From Candidatus Saccharibacteria bacterium UBA3749 (GTDB taxonomy: Bacteria; Patescibacteriota; Saccharimonadia; Saccharimonadales; Saccharimonadaceae), in NCBI GenBank assembly GCA_002371235.1, contig DFGN01000002.1, positions 11,707 through 75,706 on the forward strand: a stretch of 64,000 nucleotides of DNA. Reading direction: 5' to 3'. Positions within the stretch are counted from its first letter, which is position 1, and each line of letters opens with the position of its first letter. The notes under the pieces are model-generated. The model did not search any database and was not told the origin of the DNA. It worked only from the letters and a program-made list of their open reading frames with translations. The position numbers and the translations under genes were made by a program. Positions 8,701 through 16,721 of this stretch are shown one piece after another.

Positions 8701-9624
8701 CATTGGACGAAGATCAGGAGGAATTACTGGAATCACGGTCAAAATTAAGTCTTCCGGTTTGATACCAGCAGATTGCATCCCTTCTAGCGTCTTTAGACGC
8801 TTTTGGATTTTCTTTTCCTTCTGACCACGCGCTTCTTCCTCTTCCTTATGCAAATCTTCAATTAGTTTATCAAGATCAATTTCATCCAACAACCGCTTAA
8901 TTGCCGTAGCGCCCATTTCCACAGTAATCAAGTCCTCATACTCTTCTGGCAAATTACGGTATTGCACTTCCGTAATTACTCCACCCTTCTTAAATGACTC
9001 TAATGTAGACTTGCGATAAACGTAATCAGCCTGCAATTCTTCAAGCTCTTTTGTCTGCTCTTCTGCTAATGCTTTCACGTCTGCACCATTCTCTTTGGCA
9101 GCTTTTTCGTAACGAATCTTGATTGCATCCCTTGCTGTATTCGTTTGTTCGTCAAGTTTTTCTAGCATCTTTTCAACTTTCTCGGTGTCTGCATCAACAA
9201 TGAGATAAGTAGCAAAGTAAACAACTTTTTCAATATTCTTTACCGTAATATCAAGTAAAAGTGACAACGCAGAAGGGATACCTCGCATAAACCAAATATG
9301 CGCAACTGGAGCCGCAAGTGCAATATGCCCCATACGTTCACGCCTAGTAATTGACTTAGTGACTAAGTTACCCTCTTTGTCAACTGCCGCCTCACGCGAT
9401 CTTACACCTTTTAGCTTTGCATCGTGTGGGTTGATGTCCTTAGTTGGACCGAAAATCCTTTCGCAGAACAAACCATCCCTTTCAGGTTTCTGGGTCCTAT
9501 AATTGATTGTTTCTGGCTTGGTTACTTCACCATAACTCCAATTCAGTATGTCATCGCGACTTGCTACCGACAAACGAATCGAGTCAAAATCTGAAGCGCT
9601 GATAAAATTATCCATCCACGCCAT
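5791..9624 (-). CDS. rpoC: DNA-directed RNA polymerase subunit beta' (both zinc sites lost)
   Basis: RpoC (1277 aa) is the catalytic clamp subunit. The Mg-binding motif is NADYDGD (about 517-523; usually NADFDGD), and the trigger-loop region ends in TADSGYLTRRLVDVSQD. The start at 9624 (MAWMDNF) is chosen over 9666 because GGAGAGGAG precedes it and it lies 1 nt after the rpoB stop. The N-terminal zinc ribbon between FGPTKD and RRERMGH (about 64-93) contains no Cys, and the second zinc site (normally C..C..C in RS..C...GVCAKCYG) reads QSVLSTTAVNGIPRKAYG, also without Cys. An inserted charged helical stretch lies at about 170-275. Confidence 0.96.
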   Translation of the reverse strand: MAWMDNFISASDFDSIRLSVASRDDILNWSYGEVTKPETINYRTQKPERDGLFCERIFGPTKDINPHDAKLKGVRSREAAVDKEGNLVTKSITRRERMGHIALAAPVAHIWFMRGIPSALSLLLDITVKNIEKVVYFATYLIVDADTEKVEKMLEKLDEQTNTARDAIKIRYEKAAKENGADVKALAEEQTKELEELQADYVYRKSTLESFKKGGVITEVQYRNLPEEYEDLITVEMGATAIKRLLDEIDLDKLIEDLHKEEEEARGQKEKKIQKRLKTLEGMQSAGIKPEDLILTVIPVIPPDLRPMIALPGGRFATSDLNDLYRRVINRNNRLKKLLDLHAPEVICRNEMRMLQEAVDSLIDNSASHGSRGANSTNGRRKLKSLSDLLKGKQGRFRQNLLGKRVDYSGRSVIVVGPELKLNECGLPKQMALELFKPFVISWLISNEHANNIRAASRLLEARESIVWDALDEVIKGKYVLLNRAPSLHRLSVQAFQPRLIDGKAIKLHPLVASGFNADYDGDQMAVHLPLSDAAQDEARELMSASKNLLKPADGSPVLAIYQDVVLGAYYLTYDKPGTDTDKPKAFSSVYEAEMAYDQGVINLQTPIRVFAKKQIRNTTLGRVIFNEILPADYPYDNSVQNKKHLSKVMADIFDLYGADTMVKTADDLKDLAFEYETIASISTAKDDYPTYSEIDDFIAEGDAKTALIQQDYNDGLTTDEERYKLTIANWRDIDKKISDFLSSKLNEMDTDIAVMVNSGARGNISNIKLASAEIGIMVDINNNEIELPVKSSYKKGLNTLESFIATRGARQGQVSTALRTADSGYLTRRLVDVSQDVFTTDEEAEDPGFMVYRNETESSGIEFHARIAGRYTAEPVPGYLEADELITKEMAEQIEADDKIEGVKIQSVLSTTAVNGIPRKAYGVDMATRELVAANEPVGVIAAQSLGEPGTQLTLDTKHGSGVAGSGAIARGLPRVEELLEARTPKGQAYVSPIDGVIEVYEDNNHYVVQISPQSGSIARMELEGRKPAVKDGESVKSGTILAKKSGSFAAIKAPNDGVVELVKDAIILVSAAGAPIKIEIPGDAELVVKSNDLVKAGDRLTAGSLNLQDLLKYKGIEATERYIMNDVLNVYAAQGHEISPKHLEILVRQMFSRVQVIDPGDSEFVSGDIISKTAASIANKELEAAGKAPLTYTNLLLGITKVSIFSDSFLSAASFQDTTRVLINAAINGRVDHLRGLKENVIIGRKIPVGTGVAPLSDFETPDSKIPTEEDLENL

Positions 9625-9625
9625 A

Positions 9626-12600
9626 TTAGAACTCCTCTCCGAGGTCAACTGTACCATCACTTTCATCGACCTCTTTTATTTCGATACCTTCATCTGCCAT
9701 CATGGCTTCAGCTTCTGCATCATCAAGATCCAGAATCTGAGGTTCAGTATCTTTCTTATGTTGATCATATATAGATTCATCATCTTTAGATTTTTCAATT
9801 TCTTTTGAAGTTTTCTCGATTACGTCACCAGCATCGGAAGCCTCACCATGGTCTAGTAGGTCAACCTTTAAGCCAAGACCTTGTAGCTCTTTTACAAGAA
9901 CGTTAAAGCCTTCAGGTAACTTCGGTCCTTCGATTGGTTCATGTTTGATAATCGCTTCATAGGCCTTCGCGCGACCATAAACGTCATCAGACTTAATTGT
10001 TAGCATCTCCTGTAAAGTTGTAGCTGCGCCATAAGCCTCAAGCGCCCAAACCTCCATTTCCCCGAAGCGCTGACCACCATTTTGTGCCTTACCACCAAGT
10101 GGCTGTTGTGTCACCATTGTGTAAGGACCAGTCGAACGAGCATGGATTTTATCTTCTACCATGTGATGAAGCTTCAACATATGCATCACGCCGACCGAAG
10201 TACGTTCATTAAATGGTTCACCAGTAAGACCATCATAAAGCTGCACTCTACCATCACGGGCAAAACCAGCCTTTTCAAGTTCATCCGATATTATTTCGTC
10301 TGGTACCCCATTAAAGGAAGGGGTAGCAACCTTATAGCCAAGCGCTCGCGCTGCCATACCCAGATGCGTTTCAAATAATTGTCCAAGGTTCATACGTGAA
10401 GGCACGCCCATTGGAGACAAAATGACATCAATCGGTGTGCCGTCAGCCATGAATGGCATGTCTTCAACCGGAAGTACTCGCGACACCACACCTTTGTTGC
10501 CGTGACGTCCTGCAAGCTTATCACCTACACCAATTTTTCGCATTTCAGCTACGAAGATTTTAATCTGCATAATCACACCAGCTTTGAGATCGTGGCCTTG
10601 TTCCCTGGTATAAACACGGACATCGACTACTTTACCAGTAGATGAACCATTCATCCTGACTGATGTATCGCGTACGTCTTTAGCCTTCTCACCGAAGATA
10701 GCACGGAGCAATCGTTCTTCTGAGCTAAGCTCTTGTTCGCCCTTCGGAGTAATCTTACCAACTAGGATATCACCATTCTTTACCTCGGAACCAATCGTTA
10801 CAATACCATCTTCACCTAAGTGTCTCAATGAGTGTTCAGAAACATTTGGAATATCACGCGTCACCTGCTCTGGACCAAGCTTGGTTTCACGCACCTCGAC
10901 ATCGAAATCCTTAATATTAATTGAAGTCAAAGTATCATCCTCTACTAGACGATTCGAGATTACAATCGCATCATCCATGTTATAACCACGCCATGGCATA
11001 AATGCTACTAATAAGTCTCGTCCTAGAGCTAGCTCACCATCATTAATAGAAGCACCCTCAATTAGAGAGTCATCTTTCTTTACTTTCTGTCCACGAGCCA
11101 CTACGCAACGTTGATTGTAACAGCGGTCATCATTAGTTTTCTCAAAATGTTGTAACTTATATTCAACATCACCACCCTTGTCATAAGTCACAATCACGCT
11201 CTCACTGTCCGCTTTCTTTACTACACCATTACCGGTCGCCATGATTAGCTGTGAAGTATTTTTAGCGACTTCACGTTCAATACCAGTACCCACAATTGGA
11301 TTGTCTTGGCGAAGTAGAGGTACGGCCTGCTTCTGCATTGCGCATGCCATTAACGAGCGGTCAACACGGTTCTTCTCAACAAATGGAATCAAACTTGCAG
11401 AAGTACCAAGAATCTCCTTGTGCGCTGCATCAATGTGAGTTACTCTCTTCGCCTCAACCTGGGCCGGAGTACCATGCACTCTCGCTGACACCCAATCCTC
11501 AACAAATCTTCCATCTTTGTCCAACTTAACCGAAGCATCCGCAATAATCTTATCATTCTCAGTATCAGCATCCATGTAAACAATTTCGTCAGTCGCTTTT
11601 CCATCTTTCACCACACGATACGGTGCCTCGATAAAACCGTATTTGTTTATTCTGGCATAAGTTGCAAAGTTAAGTACAAGACCCACGTTGCCACCTTCTG
11701 GGGTTTCTACCGTACAAATGCGTCCGTAATGAGTCGGATGCGCATCGCGCACGTCAAATCCGGCACGCTCCCTCGTAAGACCACCAGGACCCATCGAGCT
11801 TAAACGGCGCTTGTGTGCAAGCTCTGAAAATGGGTTTACTTCATCCATTAACTGTGACAACTGTGAAGTCGCAAAGAATTCCTTTACCGCCGCCACCACA
11901 GGTCTCGAATTGAGCAACTGTGACGGAGTTACATCATCAGGATTAGCCATGGACATGCGGTCAAAAATATTACGCTGCAAACGAAGCATGCCTAACCTAA
12001 ATTGCCTCTGCACCAGTTCTCCCACCAACTTAACGCGACGATTCGATAGCGAGTCGATATCATCAGGTGCTTCCTGGGTGTTATTCAGACGAATAATCTC
12101 GGCAATAATTGCCTTAACATCATTCATTTGTAGTGTCCTGAATTCTGGCTCGTCTGGTGTATCAAAATGCAATCTTCGATTAATTTTAAATCTACCAACG
12201 CTCGAATAATCATAGCGTTTCCTATCAAAGAAAGTCCTCTCAATCATCGATCTTGCATTCTCTACCGTGGCGAGATCGCCAGGACGCAACTTACGATAGA
12301 CCTCAAGCAAAGCCTCTCCTTGATTCGAAGTCGTATCCTTCTCAAATGTCGCTTCAATATACTTAACTTCGCCATTATCGATATCCTTAAAAGTATCAAT
12401 AATTTGCGACTTCGTCATACCAAGCGCTCTTAAGAAAGTTGTCACAGGAATTTTACGACGACGGTCGATTTTAACAAAAATCGCACCATTTACCGCAGTC
12501 TCAAACTCCAGCCACGCACCACGACCAGGTATCACCTTAGCGCCATAATAACGCTTTAAACCAACAGTTTCAGCATTAAAGAAAACACCAGCTGAACGAA

Positions 12601-13006
12601 TTAGTTGAGAAACAATTACACGTTCAGTTCCGTTGATAATAAATGTAGCCCTATCAGTCATCCAAGGGTAATCACCAAAATAAATATCCTGTTCCTTCTT
12701 TTGTCCAGTAATCTTGTTCTCAAGCTCAACTAAGACATGAAGCGGCGCTTCATAAGTAGCGAGATTATATTTTGCCTCTCGTTCAGATTCCTTCGGATCT
12801 TTAAAATAATAATCTTTAAAACGGAGTGATAGCTTTTGCCCGGTATAATCATCTATTGGATTTAACTCCTCAAAGACTTCCCTAAGTCCGTTCTTGACAA
12901 AGTCTGCCCACGATTCCTTTTGGTGTGCAGTCAAATCTGGGATTGGCAACGCCTGATCCCCGCCAGTGAAGAATACTCTCTCACCTGACTTTGGTTTTTT
13001 CGCCAT
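9626..13006 (-). CDS. rpoB: DNA-directed RNA polymerase subunit beta
   Basis: RpoB (1126 aa) forms the other half of the catalytic cleft. Visible features include the rifampicin-region sequence SQLSQLMDEVNPFSELAHKR with RLSSMGPGGLTRERAGF, the conserved GRICTVETPEGGNVGL, MAFMPWRGYNMDDAI-like VAFMPWRGYNMDDAIVIS and HGNKGVVSRVLPVEDMPF. The C-terminus has an acidic tail after the usual end. It is first gene of rpoBC, transcribed from the promoter at 13181-13209 with a leader of about 170 nt; L10/L12 genes are not upstream, unlike in many bacteria. Confidence 0.97.
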   Translation of the reverse strand: MAKKPKSGERVFFTGGDQALPIPDLTAHQKESWADFVKNGLREVFEELNPIDDYTGQKLSLRFKDYYFKDPKESEREAKYNLATYEAPLHVLVELENKITGQKKEQDIYFGDYPWMTDRATFIINGTERVIVSQLIRSAGVFFNAETVGLKRYYGAKVIPGRGAWLEFETAVNGAIFVKIDRRRKIPVTTFLRALGMTKSQIIDTFKDIDNGEVKYIEATFEKDTTSNQGEALLEVYRKLRPGDLATVENARSMIERTFFDRKRYDYSSVGRFKINRRLHFDTPDEPEFRTLQMNDVKAIIAEIIRLNNTQEAPDDIDSLSNRRVKLVGELVQRQFRLGMLRLQRNIFDRMSMANPDDVTPSQLLNSRPVVAAVKEFFATSQLSQLMDEVNPFSELAHKRRLSSMGPGGLTRERAGFDVRDAHPTHYGRICTVETPEGGNVGLVLNFATYARINKYGFIEAPYRVVKDGKATDEIVYMDADTENDKIIADASVKLDKDGRFVEDWVSARVHGTPAQVEAKRVTHIDAAHKEILGTSASLIPFVEKNRVDRSLMACAMQKQAVPLLRQDNPIVGTGIEREVAKNTSQLIMATGNGVVKKADSESVIVTYDKGGDVEYKLQHFEKTNDDRCYNQRCVVARGQKVKKDDSLIEGASINDGELALGRDLLVAFMPWRGYNMDDAIVISNRLVEDDTLTSINIKDFDVEVRETKLGPEQVTRDIPNVSEHSLRHLGEDGIVTIGSEVKNGDILVGKITPKGEQELSSEERLLRAIFGEKAKDVRDTSVRMNGSSTGKVVDVRVYTREQGHDLKAGVIMQIKIFVAEMRKIGVGDKLAGRHGNKGVVSRVLPVEDMPFMADGTPIDVILSPMGVPSRMNLGQLFETHLGMAARALGYKVATPSFNGVPDEIISDELEKAGFARDGRVQLYDGLTGEPFNERTSVGVMHMLKLHHMVEDKIHARSTGPYTMVTQQPLGGKAQNGGQRFGEMEVWALEAYGAATTLQEMLTIKSDDVYGRAKAYEAIIKHEPIEGPKLPEGFNVLVKELQGLGLKVDLLDHGEASDAGDVIEKTSKEIEKSKDDESIYDQHKKDTEPQILDLDDAEAEAMMADEGIEIKEVDESDGTVDLGEEF

Positions 13007-13180
13007 TTTACCTCTTCTATTAGTGTTATTAGTATCTTAAAGACAACAAATCCAACAAAACAAACTCCCATTTCGTTAGATTCTATTGTCCCAGCGCCGA
13101 AGATTACTGTCTTGTTTCCCCCTAAAGAGTCGCTAGCTCCATAAAGTTACAAAAACAAAACACACTACTTCTTGAAAAGA
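13007..13180 (-). promoter_or_regulatory. rpoBC 5' leader
   Basis: The stretch between the predicted transcription start (about 13174) and the rpoB ATG is roughly 170 nt with no ORF. It contains short GC-containing patches (around 13085-13135) in otherwise AT-rich sequence. No intrinsic terminator or known leader motif was recognised. Confidence 0.4.
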
Positions 13181-13209
13181 ATTATATTATATTTTAATTC
13201 AAAAATCAA
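13181..13209 (-). promoter_or_regulatory. sigma70-type promoter of rpoBC
   Basis: On the minus strand a -35 TTGATT (13204-13209) and a -10 TATAAT (13181-13186) are separated by 17 bp. The predicted start is near 13174. The -35 lies about 13 bp from the -35 of the opposing small-RNA promoter, so the two are back-to-back. Confidence 0.75.
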
Positions 13210-13221
13210 GCCAAAAGTCCC

Positions 13222-13249
13222 TTGATTTTTTTATTAACTTGTGTATAAT
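13222..13249 (+). promoter_or_regulatory. Promoter of the rpoB-divergent small RNA
   Basis: Plus-strand TTGATT (13222-13227), 16-bp spacer, TATAAT (13244-13249). The predicted start is near 13256. This is one of the few plus-strand promoters in the first 28 kb. Confidence 0.65.
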
Positions 13250-13255
13250 TAAACA

Positions 13256-13350
13256 TAAGCTAACTAACTGCGAGTTCGCTTAAAACATAAAGAATCAAGT
13301 TGAGAGCTTATCTATGTCAAAAAATCCTCACCGTTGAGGGATTTTTTGTT
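13256..13350 (+). ncRNA. Candidate small RNA divergent from rpoBC
   Basis: A plus-strand promoter at 13222-13249 and an intrinsic terminator at 13319-13353 bracket about 95 nt with no long ORF. The RNA can fold a long stem in which ATAAGCT near the 5' end pairs with AGCTTAT (about 13305-13311), plus a small GCG-AGTT-CGC hairpin. A 7-codon ORF (ATG at 13314, TGA at 13335-13337) ends inside the terminator loop, so a leader peptide is possible. It does not resemble 4.5S, 6S or tmRNA. Confidence 0.5.
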
Positions 13351-13353
13351 TTA
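13319..13353 (+). terminator. Intrinsic terminator of the small RNA
   Basis: An AAAAATCC-TCA stem (13320-13330) pairs with TGAGGGATTTTT around a CCGT loop, with one bulged G, followed by TTTGTTTT. Confidence 0.75.
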
Positions 13354-13415
13354 ATCATAATAACGTATCTCAGAGCTAAAAAAAATCTAAACATGACATA
13401 TAACCATGTACAAAC

Positions 13416-13448
13416 AAAAAATCGCGGCAACTAAAGTCGCGATTTTTT
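13416..13448 (-). terminator. Intrinsic terminator after khpA (bidirectional)
   Basis: Perfect stem AAAAAATCGCG/CGCGATTTTTT with an 11-nt loop. On the minus strand it follows the KH-domain gene by 14 nt and ends in a T-tract; it can also stop plus-strand transcripts. Confidence 0.85.
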
Positions 13449-13462
13449 GAAATAAAGAGCTC

Positions 13463-13918
13463 TTAAATATCCAAGTCATCTAAATCGGCAAGCTCAGCAC
13501 GAGTTTTCTCAGCCAACTCCGACGTCTCTTCCTCATCTTCGGTGTTGTCATCTTCTTCTATGTCGTCTTCTTCAGAAACCGAACTTTCTTCTATTGCGGC
13601 AGAAGACGCATCAGACACGGCTTCAGACTTAGCTTCGTGAGCATATTCATGTTTTTCTTCACCTTCATATTCATCAGTATTGACAATCTTCAAGTTATAA
13701 CGAGCATCCTGCTTTGTACCAAGCGCGCGTAGTAAAACCCTAATTGCCTGGGCTGTTACACCACGCTTACCAATTACTCTACCCACGTCTGATGGATCAA
13801 CTGTAAGCGACAGAAGCACACCCTTTTCATCAATTTTGCGCTCTACTGCTACCTTGTCAGGATTGTTGACTAGTGTTTTTACGATATATTCTACGAATTG
13901 TTGGTCGATAGTAGCCAT
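13463..13918 (-). CDS. khpA: KH-domain RNA-binding protein (KhpA-like)
   Basis: This 151-aa protein has a single KH domain in its first 75 residues, with the RNA-gripping loop GRVIGKRG followed by VTAQAIRVLLRALG. KhpA-type proteins pair with KhpB and affect cell division and sRNA binding in Gram-positives. The C-terminal half is a long acidic Ser/Glu/Asp tail not found in typical 75-90-aa members. The start at 13918 is chosen because GGAG lies just before it; an upstream ATG at 13930 is less likely. It follows rpsP, the common rpsP-khpA order, and ends in a strong terminator. Confidence 0.88.
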   Translation of the reverse strand: MATIDQQFVEYIVKTLVNNPDKVAVERKIDEKGVLLSLTVDPSDVGRVIGKRGVTAQAIRVLLRALGTKQDARYNLKIVNTDEYEGEEKHEYAHEAKSEAVSDASSAAIEESSVSEEDDIEEDDNTEDEEETSELAEKTRAELADLDDLDI

Positions 13919-14008
13919 GTTTTTCTCCATTTATATTAATTGTTATGCAAATTATAGCACAAAAACAATATTTTAGAAATAAAATCTTCTAACACTCAAA
14001 TATTATAA

Positions 14009-14404
14009 TTACTCAGTAGTTTCAGCTGCAGTCTCGGCAGCAGCTTCATTTGCTACATCAGCTTCAGCGACCTCAGCAGGCGCTTCTTCCTTTGGCTGAT
14101 TTTTGCGCAACTTGTCAGCATGTTTTGCGGCATTTTTCTTAACAGGGCTTTCCTTATACCACTTCGGCAGTTTAATGCCGTTCTTTTTTAGAATCAAAGC
14201 CACTCTAGAAGAAGGCTGCGCACCATTAGACAAAAATTTCTCAATTAGTGCTTTGTCCATGGTCAAAGCTTTAGTTGTTGGGTTGTAGTTACCGACCAAA
14301 GCAACCACACGTCCCGAAAGCGGATGACGCTGTGATTCTTGGACGATTATCCGGTACGTTGGATAGTGTGACCGGCCATTACGTTGCATGCGAATCGCTA
14401 GCAT
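14009..14404 (-). CDS. rpsP: 30S ribosomal protein S16
   Basis: bS16 (131 aa) stabilises the 16S 5' domain. The sequence MLAIRMQRNGRSHYPTYRII, VVALVGNYNPTTKALTMDK and LSNGAQPSSRVALILKKNG cover the family core of about 80 residues. The rest is a Lys-rich segment and an Ala/Glu tail. It is preceded by AAAGGAG and by an extended -10 (TGATATAAT) at about 14430-14440, so it probably starts the rpsP-khpA unit. Confidence 0.95.
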   Translation of the reverse strand: MLAIRMQRNGRSHYPTYRIIVQESQRHPLSGRVVALVGNYNPTTKALTMDKALIEKFLSNGAQPSSRVALILKKNGIKLPKWYKESPVKKNAAKHADKLRKNQPKEEAPAEVAEADVANEAAAETAAETTE

Positions 14405-14518
14405 TGTTCTCCTTTATTAATTTATTCTATACATTATATCATATTTTTAAAAAAACGAAAGTAAATCACAACCGCAAGTATCAATTTTGAAAAAATCTAC
14501 GTAAAGCTCCATAAAACA

Positions 14519-15238
14519 CTAGGCTTTCTTTTTTACATTCTTTTCTAGCATACGATAAACTTTGACACCTTCCCTCGCTGCCGCTGTTTGTGCCTCTTGC
14601 TTAGAATGACCAGTACCGGTACCTTTCAAATTATTACCAACATATATACCAACCGTGAACGTTTTATCATGATCTGGGCCATCTTCTTTTAGAGTTCGAT
14701 AAACCGGTGTTAAACCATCAATCTTCTGTGCAAGTTCTTGTACGTATGATTTTGGATCCCGCCATAATCCTTCCTCTAATATTATATCAATTTTGACAAG
14801 TATATGTTTGTAGATAAACTCTTTTGCTGTCTCATAACCATGATCCAAATAAATTGCGCCAATCACGGCCTCAAAACAATCAGCCAGAATTACATCGTGC
14901 GCTCGTTCCGATCCATGTTTCTCACCCTTCGACAATCTCACTAACGGTTCGTAACCTAATTCCTTACCGGCATCACCAATTGACTCAGTACGAACTAAAG
15001 CCGCCCTAAGAGCCGTCATTGTTCCTTCCGGATAATCGTAATTGCGATACAAGAAATCAGATGATACTAGTTCAAGTACGGCATCACCCAAAAACTCTAA
15101 TCTCTCGTTGTGTTCATGCGCCGACTTATGTTCATTTACATAGCTCCGGTGCGTAAGCGCAACCACTAATAAATTAATATCATTAAACTCAAATCCAAGT
15201 TTTTCTTTTGCAAATTCTTGGTATTGTGATACATCCAT
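14519..15238 (-). CDS. rnc: Ribonuclease III
   Basis: RNase III (239 aa) cleaves double-stranded RNA in rRNA processing and mRNA decay. The catalytic signature HNERLEFLGDAVLELV and the second acidic motif DCFEAVIGAIYLDHG are intact in the N-terminal domain; a double-stranded RNA-binding domain occupies about 155-232 (DPKSYVQELAQ...TGTGHSKQEAQTAAA). A strong Shine-Dalgarno (AAAGGAGGAC) precedes the ATG. It follows the NUDIX and nusB genes. Confidence 0.96.
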   Translation of the reverse strand: MDVSQYQEFAKEKLGFEFNDINLLVVALTHRSYVNEHKSAHEHNERLEFLGDAVLELVSSDFLYRNYDYPEGTMTALRAALVRTESIGDAGKELGYEPLVRLSKGEKHGSERAHDVILADCFEAVIGAIYLDHGYETAKEFIYKHILVKIDIILEEGLWRDPKSYVQELAQKIDGLTPVYRTLKEDGPDHDKTFTVGIYVGNNLKGTGTGHSKQEAQTAAAREGVKVYRMLEKNVKKKA

Positions 15239-15274
15239 AGTCCTCCTTTATACTACGAGTTGTTTAATAATTTG

Positions 15275-15853
15275 TTAATAATCTCCTGCTCGAATCTTTT
15301 TCTTTGCAATTAACATTAATTTTTCAATATCATCATATTCAATCGCCTCCAACGCATCCGTAAAAGAAAACCAGCGTATCCCCTTCATCCACTTTTCTGG
15401 CGTTGGCATTTCGTGACTATCAAGCGCCTGGACTAAATAAACCTGTGTTGTCATTAGCACTAGTTTATCCAATCTACGATATTTAAAATGAATTTTGCCA
15501 AGCCAGGTTAGAATCGAAATATCAGAAAGTCCGGTCTCTTCCTCAATCTCTCGTCGCGCGGTCATCTTAGCGGTTTCTCCAGGCTCAATATGTCCCTTCG
15601 GGATAGTCCAACGCTCCCTCGAATCCTGAATAAGAAGAATCTCTATGTCTTTCCTGTCTTTTGTAAAACGAAAAACGATCCCACCGGAAGTTGGCTCACG
15701 CACAATTGATTGAATCGCAGCCTTTTTTCTAAAGACAGCTGATTTAATTTTTTCTAAAGGAGATTCCTTAATTCTTTCCTCTGGCAAAGCCTCAGGGATT
15801 TTAAGCTTTCTCCTCGCCGTCGGCTCCACCGACGGATTTACCTTTTGCTCCAT
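15275..15853 (-). CDS. NUDIX hydrolase
   Basis: This 192-aa protein hydrolyses a nucleoside diphosphate linked to another group; the substrate cannot be told. The Nudix box is complete: [20 protein letters not shown] followed by TGL (about residues 96-118), with PKGH just before it. The first 50 residues are basic and not part of the fold. Its ATG lies 53 nt inside the nusB 3' end in another frame; no alternative ATG precedes the domain, though GTG at codon 9 is possible. Confidence 0.9.
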   Translation of the reverse strand: MEQKVNPSVEPTARRKLKIPEALPEERIKESPLEKIKSAVFRKKAAIQSIVREPTSGGIVFRFTKDRKDIEILLIQDSRERWTIPKGHIEPGETAKMTARREIEEETGLSDISILTWLGKIHFKYRRLDKLVLMTTQVYLVQALDSHEMPTPEKWMKGIRWFSFTDALEAIEYDDIEKLMLIAKKKIRAGDY

Positions 15854-16295
15854 TTTTTACATCTTTTAAGCCAAGCTTCTTGTAAACAGTTCCAAGCACT
15901 CCATTCACGAATTTCGAAGAATTTTCACTACCAAAAGCTTTGGCAAGCTCCACAGCTTCGTTTATTGCAACTTTCGGCGGAATAGTATTTCGACACTCCG
16001 AAAGCTCATATAGCCCCATCCTCAGGATATTACGATCAATTGCTGCGATCGAATCAATTGGCCATTCTGGCGCTATCGGCTGCAAGGCTTTGTCCAAAGT
16101 TTCGAAATTATTAGCAACATTACGAGCTAAATTATACACAAACTCCGTATCGCCCAAAGCCTTTTCGTATGGCACAATGTTCTTAGCAACGACAATATCC
16201 AAATCGACGTCCGGGTCATTAGCAAGAGTTCTTAGTTCATACTCGTATAAACTTTGTAATACAATTACTCTACCTAAATGTCGATTACTTGCCAT
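15801..16295 (-). CDS. nusB: Transcription antitermination factor NusB
   Basis: NusB (164 aa) binds boxA with S10 in rRNA antitermination. The all-helical domain is recognised by [32 protein letters not shown] [13 protein letters not shown] and [20 protein letters not shown] with [15 protein letters not shown] Gly/Lys tail follows and overlaps the NUDIX gene. It starts 4 nt after rpmF. Confidence 0.95.
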   Translation of the reverse strand: MASNRHLGRVIVLQSLYEYELRTLANDPDVDLDIVVAKNIVPYEKALGDTEFVYNLARNVANNFETLDKALQPIAPEWPIDSIAAIDRNILRMGLYELSECRNTIPPKVAINEAVELAKAFGSENSSKFVNGVLGTVYKKLGLKDVKNGAKGKSVGGADGEEKA

Positions 16296-16299
16296 ATTG

Positions 16300-16473
16300 T
16301 TAAGCTTCTTTCCTTTTCTTAATAGTTTTAACTTTTAAATTAGGGGTCTTCTTCTTAGTCTCAAAAGCTTTAACCGGAGAAGTCTTGTTCACCCTCCGAG
16401 CCAATGTCAATCTAAGATGACTCCTGCGTAGGCCAGTTTTACGTGGACTACTTTGTTTTTTAGGTTCAGGCAT
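16300..16473 (-). CDS. rpmF: 50S ribosomal protein L32 (Cys-less)
   Basis: This 57-aa ORF reads [20 protein letters not shown] then RLTLARRVN and ends in a Lys/Arg-rich tail. The start resembles bL32 (M.VPK..TS.SR...RRSH..L). The C-terminal zinc Cys pairs found in many L32 are absent. A strong Shine-Dalgarno (AAGGAGCAAAATG) supports expression. It sits directly upstream of nusB. The family call rests on the N-terminal pattern, size and basic character, so another small basic protein is possible. Confidence 0.75.
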   Translation of the reverse strand: MPEPKKQSSPRKTGLRRSHLRLTLARRVNKTSPVKAFETKKKTPNLKVKTIKKRKEA

Positions 16474-16514
16474 TTTGCTCCTTAATTTAATAGATAATTT
16501 TAATTATTTTATCA

Positions 16515-16721
16515 CTATTTTTCTGAATTCGCAAGAGCTCTCTTAATTGCAGGACGGTCAAATCCAACTATTCTCTCGCCATTTATCACAGTTACGGGCA
16601 CAGTAGCAATATTTGGTTCTTTAGTGGCATCTTTTTCAACATACTCTATTCCCTCAGAATCCAACCAGTCCATCAGAGCATGACAATATGCACAAGTTGG
16701 TGTTGTATATATTTCTATCAT
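16515..16721 (-). CDS. Glutaredoxin-like thiol-disulfide protein
   Basis: This 68-aa protein has a thioredoxin fold of NrdH/glutaredoxin size. The redox motif is TTPTCAYCHALMDWL (Cys10 and Cys13), with the cis-Pro segment TVPVTVINGERIVGFDRPAI. It may reduce a ribonucleotide reductase or other disulfides; partners are not in the window. It overlaps the preceding methyltransferase by 4 nt (ATGATAG-type junction), so the two are co-translated. Confidence 0.88.
   Translation of the reverse strand: MIEIYTTPTCAYCHALMDWLDSEGIEYVEKDATKEPNIATVPVTVINGERIVGFDRPAIKRALANSEK

Noticed and set aside
13007..13462. Known housekeeping RNA (SRP RNA, 6S, tmRNA, RNase P RNA)
   Set aside because: The expected conserved motifs and lengths are not present; only the roughly 95-nt candidate RNA is supported.
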